The notes under the pieces: model-generated
What the model saw: the letters and a program-made list of their open reading frames with translations, nothing else
Databases searched by the model: none
Told to the model about the DNA's origin: nothing
Assembly: GCF_021155765.1 (NCBI RefSeq)
Contig: NC_060112.1
Coordinates: 20,646,001 to 20,710,000 of the forward strand
DNA: 64,000 bases
Origin: Diprion similis
Taxonomy: Eukaryota > Arthropoda > Insecta > Hymenoptera > Diprionidae
Direction of reading: 5' to 3'
In this document: positions 39,682 to 59,023 of the stretch, piece by piece
Numbering within the stretch: position 1 is the first letter of the stretch
How the letters are laid out: each line of letters opens with the position of its first letter
Translations under genes and position numbers: made by a program

Positions 39682-42600
39682 ATGAGAAGTTCGGAAGTAA
39701 GTGGGATCAATTCTTTCTTATCCTTATATTTTTTTACATCGGTCAAATATGTACCAACTAAATATATTAAGATTATTATGAAAAGTATTCTTTCCAGATT
39801 AAATCGACGCGATCATCAAAATCATCGAAAAGAATTCTGGGCGATGCAAAGCCGACCATGACAGACAGACTTGATATGAAACTGAAAACTACTTCGAAAG
39901 TTCAGAAGATCGCATTGCAGAAAGTTCTGGCAGTAAAGAAAATCGAGTCAGCTCCTTGGAATGGAAAACGCGTTTTGCCAAGAGCGAGCAGAGGTACAGT
40001 CGCAGCAAGTGTTACTAGATCCAATTTGTTGAAATCAAGTATACTTTCATCTGTTGGAAATAAAATCAAGACGAGGAGAAGAACGATAAATCATGGTCTT
40101 GCGATGAAAAATGTTCCAAAAGTATCGATTCAGAATTCCGATCAAGCGACGACACTTCAACATAGTATTGAAGAAGGAAAAGGAATAATTATTAAGGCTG
40201 ATGAAACCATTTCAGAAACTTTGATTAAAAGCGAACAAATTTTCAATGATAATTCTGAAGATAAAGAAAACACACAAGATCCAATTGAACTGCCACACGA
40301 AATTAAGGGAGAATTTAGTACGGTGTCTGAAGTTATGAGGAATGTGGTAATTCCAGGGAAAAGTTATCACAGAAAAAGACGTTGCAAACCATACAAAAAT
40401 GAGCATCTTGAAACGTGTCAGTCACAGGCTATGACATCGCCGCAAAGTGAAAGCGAATTAAATTTTTTTCCCCAAGGTCCACAGACTGAAAAACACACCG
40501 AAGCTAAACAAGATGAAGCATTAGAAAAAGAATTAACTAGCAAAAACTGCACGATAATATGTACACCAGATATCATCATAGATCGTTGCTTGGATAATGA
40601 AGTTGCTGAGGAGACTGAACAACCTGTCCCTACTTTCATTGATGAAAAAATTGGAGATAAATTTGATACTATTAAAGATCAACGTGCAGCTGATTTTCCT
40701 CAAGATGGTCCATCTCCGAAAAATGATGTGTGGCAAAAAAATTTTACTGAATTTAAATGTTTGAATAACTTAAAAGATGACGCTAGCGGTCTGAAATCGG
40801 AGACCCAATGCCATGTAGTACAAAAAAAGGGTGAGCAAGAAGCTAGTAAAGGATGTCTTCAGAGGAGATTAACACACATCAGTACACAAACAATGCCTGT
40901 TTACACAAGTAAAATAGCTGTAGCAAAAAATGAGCATCGACAAAAAAAACAGGGTACAGAAATTATATCTGCGTCATGGAAAGGATGTGAAGATGATAAT
41001 TTGGGCGATAAAAATTCCAAAAATACTGATACAAAAGAACAAAGTCCCGTACCGGTAACACAGGTAACACCAAATTTGCCCAGTAACACTTCTCCTGTTA
41101 ATGAAAAGGATAAAATTGCACCACCTCCCCGTAAGTACTTCATTACAGTAAATAGTGACTCCGATGAAACTTTGAGTAATATTGAATCAGTTCCCAATAG
41201 TCCAGGGCAAGACAATTGGCAAATTTCAGCTCAAAGGTATTCCAGTTTAACTAATAACCATCAAAAGAATAATCATCCTCAAAGCAAATCACCTAAAAGA
41301 GATAGAAGCCCGGTGGCTTGTGAAATTTCTAGATGCATGAATATTGAGAACACAAAGGGTGATCAAAATACTGAATCGGAATCTGGCAGCATCATTAAAC
41401 GCCAGAGACTAATGATCGGTGGTACCTTAATTTGTAGTGACGAAAAAACAAAACTTCAACCTCAGTATCACACGGAAGCCTCCTCAACTGAAAACCCTTC
41501 TGTACTAGCTAAAGGCAGTGAAAAAAATACAGGAGATATTACGCATCACAACATTCTTAAGAGTCCAGAAGAGGTGTCATGGCTCAGACATTACGAAAGA
41601 CCACGTGCAACTTATCTGAACTCAGACAAGAATATTAGCAAGTTTGAAAATAACGGCAAGGAAAATTTACAAAAAAATGAAATCTTATCCTGTGCACCCA
41701 AGAAAAACGATGAGACAATTAAGAAGCCTATCAATGTAACAATCGCAAGCGATCCAGCCCAGCCTAATTCTCATGCTGCAGGATACTTGTTGGGAGGTCG
41801 ACATGACAAACGACCAAAACCAGTTACCCAGAAGCTTGGCAAACGGGGCAGGCCTCGAAAACAGGATTACCAAAAGTCTGGTCCAAATTCAGAAATGAAA
41901 AAAAAACCGCAGGGAAAAACTTCCGATACTCGATTTACTTCTGAACAGACATCAGCAGCTACTGGTGGTGAACCAGGAGTGAACAACAGCACAAGTAGAC
42001 CATCTGGCAATGGATTAACGCTAAATGGTCATGCTCTGAGTTTATGGGAATTGCAGACTCTATTTTTTAAATTCTTGCAACATGGGCATTTTAGAGTTGA
42101 TCCGGAGCAACCGCTGATTTTTACCTTCAATAATGATGACAATAAAAGTTTTGCTGCAGGAATGCAATGTTACGATCCCAAAGGGTATCACACACAACCT
42201 GGTAACACAGATATGACTAATAATTGTGATAGTAAAAAAAATCCACATTCACAACGACGTTTCTCAACTAACAATGATGATAGCAGACATCATTCGATGC
42301 ATAATGCTTGGCCAAATGACACAAGCCATTGGAATTGTAATAGTGAACTCCCTATTTATACGAATCCAATATCGAATTACATGCAACCTCAACACTCTTC
42401 ACCTTCGCATTACCACCAAAACATATACAATAACAATGCAAACTTAATGGGAAACAACATTAACAGTGACCGTGGATATATGAATTCCAATAGCCCGATG
42501 AATGATGCTTCGAATTTTTCAGCAACTACCAGCAACACTAACATTAATTTTAACCAGAATATTCAACGTCGATATGAGAACTCAGTAAATAGCAGAGAGA

Positions 42601-43834
42601 TTGATTTGTCAATGACAAATAAAAATGCAATGCCAAATAACTCCATGAACCCGGTGCCTAATATCTCTGCAAATAATCTGAGTCCCAGTTGGAGATCCGA
42701 TAACACCAATGGAGTTATAACAAATGCAAACTCAATGAACTGTTTGAATGAGTTTAGCCAGACACTAGAAGGTAGCACAAGCGTGAACAATTTCATACAC
42801 AGTCAAAATTCGCCGATCAGTGTATCAGATTCTTGGATAAATAGGACAAATAATGCATTCAATATTAATAGATATTCAACATTTCCTCCATGGCAAGGAT
42901 CATTTCCAATGTACAGCTCATGCTTGAATAATGCTGACCCTTATTACAAGAATATGTTCAATCCATGCAACACTCTAATGGCACTTGATCTCCCAAATTA
43001 TCCTTACCAATATACTATGGAGAATAATTCAAATCAATGGATGCAAAATATTACTCCAGGTGATACTGGCATTTCTGCATTCAATGCTCCAGGTTCGCAA
43101 TATCCTCGTACGAACTATGGTTTTTCGGAAGAACATCCGATGAATCAAGGAATAAACTTGTCACTGTCAAGTGAAGCCGCAGTTAACACCATAGTTCCTG
43201 AAACGAGTTTTATAGATCCTGATGAGGCCAACTCAGGAATGGAATACAGAAGTGCATTGAAGCGTAACAGTGTGGAATCTAAGAAAAATGCGTATCAAAA
43301 AGTTGTGTCAGGTGTTAATAACGAGATGCAAACAAATGCCAGAAGCTATTCCGATCCTATTTGTGTGCCGTATTCAAAAGGATACAAAAACGATATACAA
43401 ACTCGTGACATTGATGATATTGATGTAATAAATGTTGTCGATGATGACATTGATATCTTGGAAGAACAAAATCTACCTCATATCCAGGATTATGTCAACC
43501 GAACACTGGATAGTTTTGAAGGCTGCTTTAATCATGCTTACAAAGCCAGCAATTCTTCGAACTTTAGAACTGTCACAGACCTATCGAATAATACAGAAAC
43601 AGAATTGACCAAGTTACGACAAGAGTTGGCTGATTTTACCAAGCAATATTCTGAAAATCAGACAAGTTCTGAATCATCAATTCTACATGATGACGGTGAG
43701 TATTAATGTGGCATTGTTACTTTTGTGCAAAAACTAATTTTTCAACAGTTTACATTCAAAAAATTAATTTTCTCATTTCAGTTTATAATTACATGATGAC
43801 GCAAAACCTGGATGTCGATAGAAACTCAACGTGA
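39682..43834 (+). CDS. uncharacterised Asn-rich AT-hook protein, 1,321 residues
   Basis: I do not recognise a family. Three coding exons: 39682-39696 (MRSSE), 39798-43695 and 43782-43834, joined by GT..AG introns in matching phase; 3,966 nt. The long middle exon stays open for 3.9 kb, far beyond chance. Visible parts: a basic N-terminus with lysine-rich segments (1-110); a charged, low-complexity region; a canonical AT-hook core RGRPRK at about 688-693; a short conserved-looking segment LSLWELQTLFFKFLQHGHF at about 750-770; an Asn/Ser/Met-rich stretch (about 775-1,140) containing aromatic patches; an acidic motif VINVVDDDIDIL at about 1,213-1,224; and a short coiled coil near the end (LTKLRQELADFTKQYSE). 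An AT-hook binds the minor groove of AT-rich DNA, so a nuclear chromatin role is inferred. A later ATG at 39,858 could be an alternative start. Confidence 0.85.
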
Positions 43835-46800
43835 CTCAACTAAGACAAGTACAAAAAATAGTTATAGCCATTAGTTATTTTCATATTTTTCTATTAAGAA
43901 CAACTTTTTAAAATTGTTCTATCATATGTTCAATCATCGTATGCTAATCGTACCTTCGTGACACAGAAAAAGCCTGTGGGTTTTATGGTTTATGTTAAGA
44001 GTCGTTAAAGTGTCTGAAAAGCTTGAGCACATATCAATTTTCCTCGTTTCAACATGCAGTGAATATTTTGATATCCGATTGGGTAATTGTTTTATTATAC
44101 AGATATTGCTTTGTATATTTTATCGTACCATGTAATGATGAAATTGTGCACTCAAATGCGATGTACATTAAATGCAGTAATAATGTTATCAAACGGAAGC
44201 CCGTCGGACGAATCTTGATAATATTCATTGAGTATTCAATGTACACACAAATGAAGCACAATAATCTCATGAATTATAAAGTGATTAGTTAGGAATAATA
44301 ATCAGCCACTAATTGGAAAATTTGCTAAGCTGTTCAATTATTCTTCTGTTAATTTAAAAATTAATGTCGATGTTACCCAGTTGGATTTTGTGAACTTTAA
44401 TTTTGGTCTGAATTACGTAAATTCAGAAACAGTAAAATGTTGATAGTATTATTACTATTATGGTTAAAATTTTGCGATTCGAATAAAGTGTTAATTTAGA
44501 ATCACGCATAATTTAAAGACACGGTTCCTACTTTTAATTTAATTTTGTATTTAGACCAGATGTTACTCAACTCGTTGGAAATATGTATGTGTAGTGTTCG
44601 TAATTAATTATTATTTTTTAAGTATGCGGCATCTAGTAGCCAAAGAATATTTATCATATGCAAAAATTTTATTCAATAGAGAAGAAAGCTAATATTTATT
44701 CTGTTATAATAAAAAATACTTTCAAAAATGTTTGAGAAATAGTCGACTATTATGTACAACAAAAATTAAAGATGTCAATGTACTTGCTTTCAAATGTTAT
44801 TCAAATTTGAACCATTTTATATCGTGTTATATTCAGAAAGCTCATCATTACACCAATGCTCAGCTCGATAAAAATTTAAAAAAAGTTTTATCATTTTTTG
44901 TTATAATTCTATATTTGTTTAAATATTTTTATATAATATATACTGATATTTTTTTCTTAGTATTAACAATCTTAATATTCGTTTTTATGTTCGTTGTTTG
45001 TTACCATTAGATATTAAATGTACTGCTACACTTGAGTAAAATATACGTATTTTGCATTGTTAAATTTTTGTATCGCTTATACATTAAAAAAATAAAGTTT
45101 AACACAAAGTTGAATCTATAACAACTTCACATTTATGACATCATCTACCTCTGTCAACTGACCATGGAAGGTAGACATTTTTTTAGACATTGATTCAGTT
45201 GCAGCTACAGAATTCGTCTTTTATAATAAAACATATCATCCTGGATGTGACATTTCATATTAAAAAATTGAGTAGTGGACACGCGTTTGGGATTAAACAA
45301 TGACTAAAAATATTTCTTTTTATTTTCAATAAAAAATTATATGTTTATAAAATATTTGGAAGTACAGATACTGTAATAACTTAAAAATAGCCAATGGTCA
45401 ACGTTGAATATAAACAAACAGGAAATCTATTATCAGTAATCTGTGAATCTATATATTTCGGATTCCGCGCTGGTACAGTAACTAAAAAGTACAACGATGT
45501 TAAACAATGAAGATAAAAATACCTTAAAACAGTTTTATTGTCACAGGTCAATGATTGACGCTAAAGTTTTGGCAAGTGACAAGACAAAATTTTAAATTTC
45601 ATCCAGTAATCTATGAGATGAGCTTTACCTACAAAATAATGAAGTGGTAAATAGCCAAAAAAAAGTGTAATTGATTATCTACAGTTATAAGCATGACTTG
45701 GAAAGTTTTTTAATTGATGCTTAATTTGGTCAGGGCACTTAATACTAGACCAAGTCACTGACGGGGGGTTTCTGGTGATACGAGTCAGAACTATAATATA
45801 ATTCAATAATAATAATAATGTATATGAACTATGAAAAATTACGCGGATTATTTTGATGACGCGAATGATTAGAACATAAAATTTTTACAGTTTGTCATAA
45901 TAGATGTATAATAGATACTTTTTCATGGACAGTTTTTTATAGTATTGAATAGTTCATTGTAAGAAATCATTAAAATTTAGCATTATTGTAATACTTGGTA
46001 ATGCTTTAAATTTAAAAACTTTAAAATTTTTGGCAGTCAAGATAGAATCAGTCGCGAAATAATAGAAAAATTTGTACCAAAAAGTAATTCACTTAAAGAC
46101 AGTTGTCAATGAAGTAAGAAAACTGCTATGCTGCTTTATGCCAAAAATATCCTATTCAATTTTACAGTATTTCTCTGATAATTCATGTGCGTAATTTTTT
46201 ACTATTGATAAAATAATATCCCGACTAAATTATGGCAGTCAATATTTATACAAAATATCTCAATATTTACATAATTACAAAAGATCGTATATGCTAAATG
46301 TAGTCTTGCTACAAGATAACATGCTATAATGCAGTGTAAAACACGCCTTACTCCATTCTGCACATCTACATCTATTTATAGTTAGAATCAAACCATATGT
46401 GCATATTTTGCACATTGTGTCACTAAGCTTTTGTTACGGTACATAGGCGTGATTGTGGCCACGCACCTTATTTCAACCAATCATTATGAGTCAGGATATC
46501 TATGTTGTTTTAAAATCGTTACTGTTTATCACAAAAAGAAAATCAATTAAGTACTAAGTAAAATGTTTTTGTCAAGTGAACAAAGTTAGCAAAACTGGTC
46601 TTACAATATTTTTGTAATTACACTTTAAGTGCGCTCCCCAAGAAATATGGTTCACACAAAAATTCTTATCCATACTTAATTCGCACTGGGTCTCTCATTT
46701 CCAGCTATCTATAGGGATTGCATGTATTTCGTCACAATTTGTTTCTAGCTAGTTATAGTCATGAACTTATCCAATTATTCAAGCGTTCAAGTTTTAACAT

Positions 46801-47023
46801 TACTTAGAATGAGTCCGAATGGTAGTAATAACTAGACATACCATGATCACATATAGCTTCTGCTTTTATCAGCTGACGATCAGATCATTGATATAAGGCT
46901 ATAAAAAGTTGTAAATGTTATTTCTTGCATGAAAAATTGTATATCTGTTCAACTTGAGAATAAATATTGAATAAAATTATGGTCACGTTAGCACGAGCTT
47001 TACAGCAACAACATTTACCTCGT
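43835..47023. other. convergent 3' interval between the AT-hook gene (+) and ATP7 (-)
   Basis: No coding exon seen. AT-rich DNA with plus-strand AATAAA words (44,482 and 45,091) and a minus-strand polyadenylation word (TTTATT at 45,534-45,539). If the distal signals are used, the two 3'UTRs come within a few hundred bases of each other. Short open frames at 44,023-44,292 and 44,732-45,010 are hydrophobic, AT-driven and match nothing known. Confidence 0.6.
44482..44487 (+). terminator. candidate polyadenylation signal of the AT-hook gene
   Basis: AATAAA about 650 bases after the stop codon; a second candidate is at 45,091-45,096. Confidence 0.4.
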
Positions 47024-54113
<7,090 letters not shown>

Positions 54114-55912
54114 GGTTAATGCAGTCAACTCTGTGTACTAATTTAGCAAAGACGTCCAACGCACTGATAAGTTGATCAAGATGGAACTTCAAGTAGTTTA
54201 AAAATATGAAATTAAATTAAATGTCTTGTTTGATATTTTTCTTTTCTCTAACATAAATTTGCTGCACTTATGGTGCGATTGATAAGTCACCTTTCATTAT
54301 CTGTATTGTATTTGTATATGTTAGCTCATTGTGTCTACACAAGTATCACAAGTTCTGTTTTTTAGCAAATGATATACAGTCTGAGCTTATCTAATTGTAG
54401 AATGAAAATTATGTCGACTCCAGTCATCATCAACAGAAATCAATAGAATAGCCACGAAGCGATTATGCACTGTGTTTGAAACTGATACGAAAGTTGTACG
54501 ATAATCATCTCATGCATAAACTGTAAAACAAAGGCTGTGGAATATCTGTGATCCTGTCAAGTTACACCTACTAGCCAATATTATTAGATTCTTTCAACAA
54601 TATTTAAGAAAGAAATGATGACGTGAATAATTACTATTACGTTGCAGGAAATTGTATTCAATATTTGTTAGAGGAACTTAAGAGTTTATTGAACAATGAT
54701 AAAAGCAACAGTATCTATAAGCGCAAACAGTATTTGATGATTTTTAGTTCACGTCGTGAGCCACTACAACTCATCGTTAGTTCATAAAGTATTCATGACT
54801 CCTTCTCCTTCCCTACTACTGAGGTATAAATTGCACACGGCACTGATATCTTACAAGATAAGTGTAGATGTGATGAAATGTAGTACAGATGAAAAAAAAA
54901 GTATGAAAAAAGTAAAATTGCTTCCGCAGAGTGTTGCCAGAGTCTTGAGATTTGTGTATCATAAAACGAGGCAAAGCACAACGAGATAAGCTACTTTTTT
55001 ACAACAAACATTATCAGCTTCAACCGCTGCAGGGTCAAAGATTATAAGTCTTGAAACTATTGGTTGATTCATTCCTATAGCTTTAACATTCCTTTTTCAC
55101 TTGAAAAATGTCAAATCCTGATTGAAATTCACTCAAAGTATTTGTTTGTTCCTTTGCTTCGTTTCCAATTTTCTTCACACCTTTATCTCTTTCACTGCCA
55201 CGAGCTCATGCAGGATACATTAATTGCAGGCATATGGGTGCAATGAACACACTTCAATTTTAACAAGAAAAATTCTCCAAAAGTTTAACGGATAGTAATG
55301 AATTCGAAAGAAAGTTTTTTTGCACGTAATTTCTTTGAATTTTTTATTTACATCGGTGAATTAAAAATGCGTTTTCTATGAAAATATTAATTTTTCATAT
55401 TACATTGATTGAGAAAAGTGTTCAGCAGTTGAAGAAACTCTGTTTATCTCAACTAGAAAGTATACACATATGTAAATTAAAATGGATCGTTTCGCTAGAA
55501 GTACGGCAATTTTTGTTTTTAGTCATTATTGCTCTGGCAATTTGATCATAAAATTCCAGGTTTTTCAAGTGATTGCAACTCATTATTAGACAACTTGTGA
55601 TTCAGTGAAAATAAATTCCACGATTAATAACTATGAAACGATTTCTGTATTTCAAATAGTGCACAACAATAGAACGACGTCATTAATATGTCACGGAATT
55701 TTGATAAATTGGCTCGATAAAATTATTCTGTTTTGAATTACCTATTGGATTAAGAAATAAACGGTGCGATAAAGATTGTTGTGGTAGCATGATATTGATT
55801 GTGTTACATAAATTAGTTTAGTGATTTCACAGTAATATTTTTGTACGTACGTGACGCGAATTAAATAAAAAAAATTACAACAAGATTAAGTTTGAAAAAG
55901 GCTAGGGAATTC

Positions 55913-56256
55913 CAGTGGTTCCCAACGTTTTTTGTACGTGAATTTGTCTTTGCCGATGTTATAGACATGGGTAAAGTAAAGAATATATAGAAATAAACAA
56001 ATGCAAGTCGGCGTTTAATTATTTAAACAAGAGTTATCATAACTTAAATAAGTGATGACGGACAAGGTGAAGGTGAAAAAAATATGTTTTGTACCTGACT
56101 GCATTTGAAATAATCAAGAAATGCCAATGAAACGTTTTATTTACTATCTCAAGATGCGAGCGCACCAAACAAATGGACAGAAGCTGCTAGACGTCCAGGT
56201 GTAAAAACAGTTATCAATAAAAATTCCACGAGTATTTCTCGTTGCTAAATTAATTT
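55913..56256 (+). pseudogene. THAP-domain fossil behind a hAT-like transposon terminus
   Basis: At 55,913 the sequence CAGTGGTTCCCAACGTTTTT resembles the terminal inverted repeat of hAT transposons. From 56,055 the plus strand reads MTDKVKVKKICFVPDC, the start of a THAP zinc finger (C-x4-C), then meets a stop. It continues as an in-frame remnant KRF, and after a frameshift reads DASAPNKWTEAARRPG, the conserved Trp-containing second half of THAP. At least one stop and one frameshift disable it. THAP domains occur in P-element and THAP12/p52rIPK-like hAT-related proteins. No matching right end was found. Confidence 0.6.
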
Positions 56257-56439
56257 CTGTTTTCCAATTTCATCAAATTTTTTCACTTCTTATACGAAAT
56301 CTTTATAACAAGTACAGCAAATCAAGCAAGGCAAGATTAGAGAACTCAATCATGAGTTTCGTTAAAACTGCTATGCAACAATAATTTCTCCTCTCACTTG
56401 AACAGCTATCAATATTCTCAATACTATCTTCGCGTCGAT

Positions 56440-56485
56440 GTTACTATTGTTATTATTATTATTATTTTTGTTTTTGTTTTTGGTT
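56440..56485. repeat. TTA/TTTTTG simple repeat
   Basis: Runs of TTA followed by TTTTTG units; low complexity. Confidence 0.8.
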
Positions 56486-57382
56486 GCATACAAAAATAAG
56501 TTTTATGTATGCAGTTGTATGGAGAAGAAACCTGGACACTTGAGACGTTACACAAAGTTGTCGGTTATTACTTGTTGTTACATCTGGCAATACTCTGTCA
56601 AGAAGGTATATCTGTTATTCATAACTAGGCCAACGCACTCTTACACATGAGAGCCAAAGCGACGGCGATTTGAAGTTTCGGACAAACGTCTACTTGTACT
56701 TTGCCTGAGCTCAGTTAATCTATTTAGACGCAAGTGGAAATGCAAAGTTGAGCGTGTCTGTTAGATGGATTATTGTGCAAGACTTTAAGCCTTGGAGTGT
56801 TAAAAAATGAATAACTTGTGCAATTTTGAGAGCCCAAACCTACTTCGTCCAATCCGTCGCAGTTGCAAAAACAAGTTGATCATCTACAATGTATTTTGCA
56901 TCAACATCGCTTCGGTTTCTTGGTGTATCAATTGTAAGTTAGATCGACTTTTTACCACCCGTTGTGTACAGTTTACAAATTTAAAACGATATTGCATGTA
57001 TAAAATCCGCTAAGCGAAGGTATTCCTAGGGTAATTATTTCACGAGAAAAAAAACAGTAGTACTTTAGTAAAAGAGAACATTTATTAGTAAGTATAACGT
57101 GCTTTTTCAAGTAGTAACAACAATGAAATAAGACCGTGTGTGCAGTAATGGATTATCCAGTGGCATTGAGTGCACACATATAGTACGAAACGCGCGTAAC
57201 AGTATAATAACTAACAAAAATATTTGGAATTCTCAAAGCTGCAGGTATTAACATGTGTTCAAATACCGAAGTATTGTTTGAAACGAGTGTAGACAAGTAT
57301 ACAATTAAAATGCTTGCGATAAACAATACTTTTCACGCACAAGTAGCTGTCATCGGGTTGTGTAATCTGAATTGACAGTAAT

Positions 57383-57704
57383 ATATCGGGCATTCCGTGT
57401 CAATTCGACCAGTTCCTTGTCCTCACTTTTTTGTTTGTAATGAAACTTTTTTTTGGGTACAGCAGGACCTTCAAGAAATTATAAAAAGCGCTGTAATTCT
57501 AAGATCTTGAAAAAATATCAAAAATGCTACATTCCATTCTAGTCGTTTTAGCTAGTGACCCATGACGGCGAAGATCTCTTCTTAAGTATTCAGGCACCAA
57601 GAACATTTTTTACTAATCGAATTATGTGAAGTTACTAGTTTTTTGACTTTTTAAAACAGTTGAAAAGTCGATGAACTTGTTGTTGACATAGAATGTCCCG
57701 TATA
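57383..57704. mobile_element. MITE-like element, about 320 bp
   Basis: The left end TATATCGGGCATTCCGTGTC and the reverse complement of the right end (TATACGGGACATTCTATGTC) are clearly related terminal inverted repeats. The interior is noncoding. TA dinucleotides at both ends fit a TA target site. Confidence 0.6.
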
Positions 57705-58877
57705 TTTTCTCATTTGATCTGATTAGGAATACACGGAGTTTGTCTACCACTACTATTCGCTGATAGATCATATAAGATGTCCTTAAATTTCTTTCACCTT
57801 TTCTGTCACTGTCATAAATGAAATTTATTGTTTATAGAGTAAATAGCGTACATATTTATGTACTATACAGGGCTGCATGACTAGGTACTGATTATGGATG
57901 ATCAAAATTAAAATTCCGAATCTCCGATCACGACGATAGCACAATGTTAATCTAAATACTCTAAAACCCGATCAGTAGAAAGGATTAAGTGAAATATGAT
58001 ACATTTAAATAATATGATACGTCTGTGCAGCGAGCGAAGTCCTATTTTTTTTACGGCTATCGTAACGTGCTGTCACGTCGCATTAGAAAGTTATGCGGAA
58101 CTTAAGTCGGTGGACTTGTTCGCAATAGAAGAAAAGAAAAACAGAAAAAAAAACATGATCGGTACCTTATCCAAGGCTTCTCAATAATTTTAACCATTCC
58201 ATGATACGTATTTCTCGCGAGATAATGAGTTTATCGAAAACGTGACTTTCGAATAGACACCTCGTGCGATGCGTTAATGCGTAGGTATAAATTTGCGGAT
58301 AGCATATAGATTAGCGCGTCAAAGTGAAGCCGTAAATTATTCCTCGGTCACCATTCGTGCGCAATAATCATATTTAAGTTATTAACGTTACGGTAAAGAT
58401 AAATGTAGAGAAAAACTCGGTTTTTCACGATTTGAAAACTGTTTGAAATTCAGTAAATCGTAACAAAACAAAACATACTCATATTCTGCTATCTGAGTTC
58501 CTTAAAAATCATTCTCAAAATAAGAATATAGTCACGTTTTCTCAAAGTTTCTTTACGATAACGTTACTAACTTCAACCTCGTGCCCAATAAAAAATATTG
58601 CCAGTCGATGGATAGAAATCGATTTTCAAATCACGCATAACATGTTGGTGAAAAAAAGGGAAAATTTGTCCTCTCCTCGCTTTCTTCACACCGACAGTAA
58701 TATCCATAATTCAATATTTTTACATACAAGATGCAAGTCGGTACAATCGCTTCAGTAAACACGGTATGCCTTCGCTATAATTACGCATAGTGCATAATAA
58801 ACGGGAAGTTAGCATTGTAACAATGCACTTGCAACACGTGTACTTTTATATCTATACAACACGATGTAAATACTGAC

Positions 58878-59023
58878 CCAAGGAGTCTCATATTTTCGCA
58901 ATCTCGCTGATATTCGCAGGTTTTATTGTCGGCTTTGCTGGATGTCTTGGTTGACGCGATATCCGTTAAGTTCTGGTAAACCAGTTTAGCGCCATGCACC
59001 AGAGGCCCAGTAAACTTCGTCAT
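58878..59023 (-). CDS. ATP7: candidate alternative first coding exon of ATP7 (middle)
   Basis: An ATG in acceptable context (GAAATGA) opens a 48-codon reading MTKFTGPLVHGAKLVYQNLT..CENMRLL and ends GG at a GTCAGT donor. The phase equals that of the proximal exon, so splicing to exon 2 at 53,575 gives ..MRLLGDVEDDADF without a frameshift. The donor is not optimal and the peptide matches nothing I recognise, so this may be an unrelated ORF. Confidence 0.35.

Larger units (their letters stand above)
54114..58877. other. upstream region of ATP7 / noncoding DNA
   Basis: Apart from the THAP fossil (55,913-56,256), a TTA/TTG repeat tract (about 56,440-56,485) and the element at 57,383-57,704, nothing coding is supported. 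Short open frames at 54,756-54,989, 56,807-57,013 and 57,996-58,187 look like chance. If either distal first exon of ATP7 is used, this is intronic. Confidence 0.6.

Noticed and set aside
42060..42447. Short open frames inside the AT-hook gene on both strands
   Set aside because: Shadows of the long coding exon.
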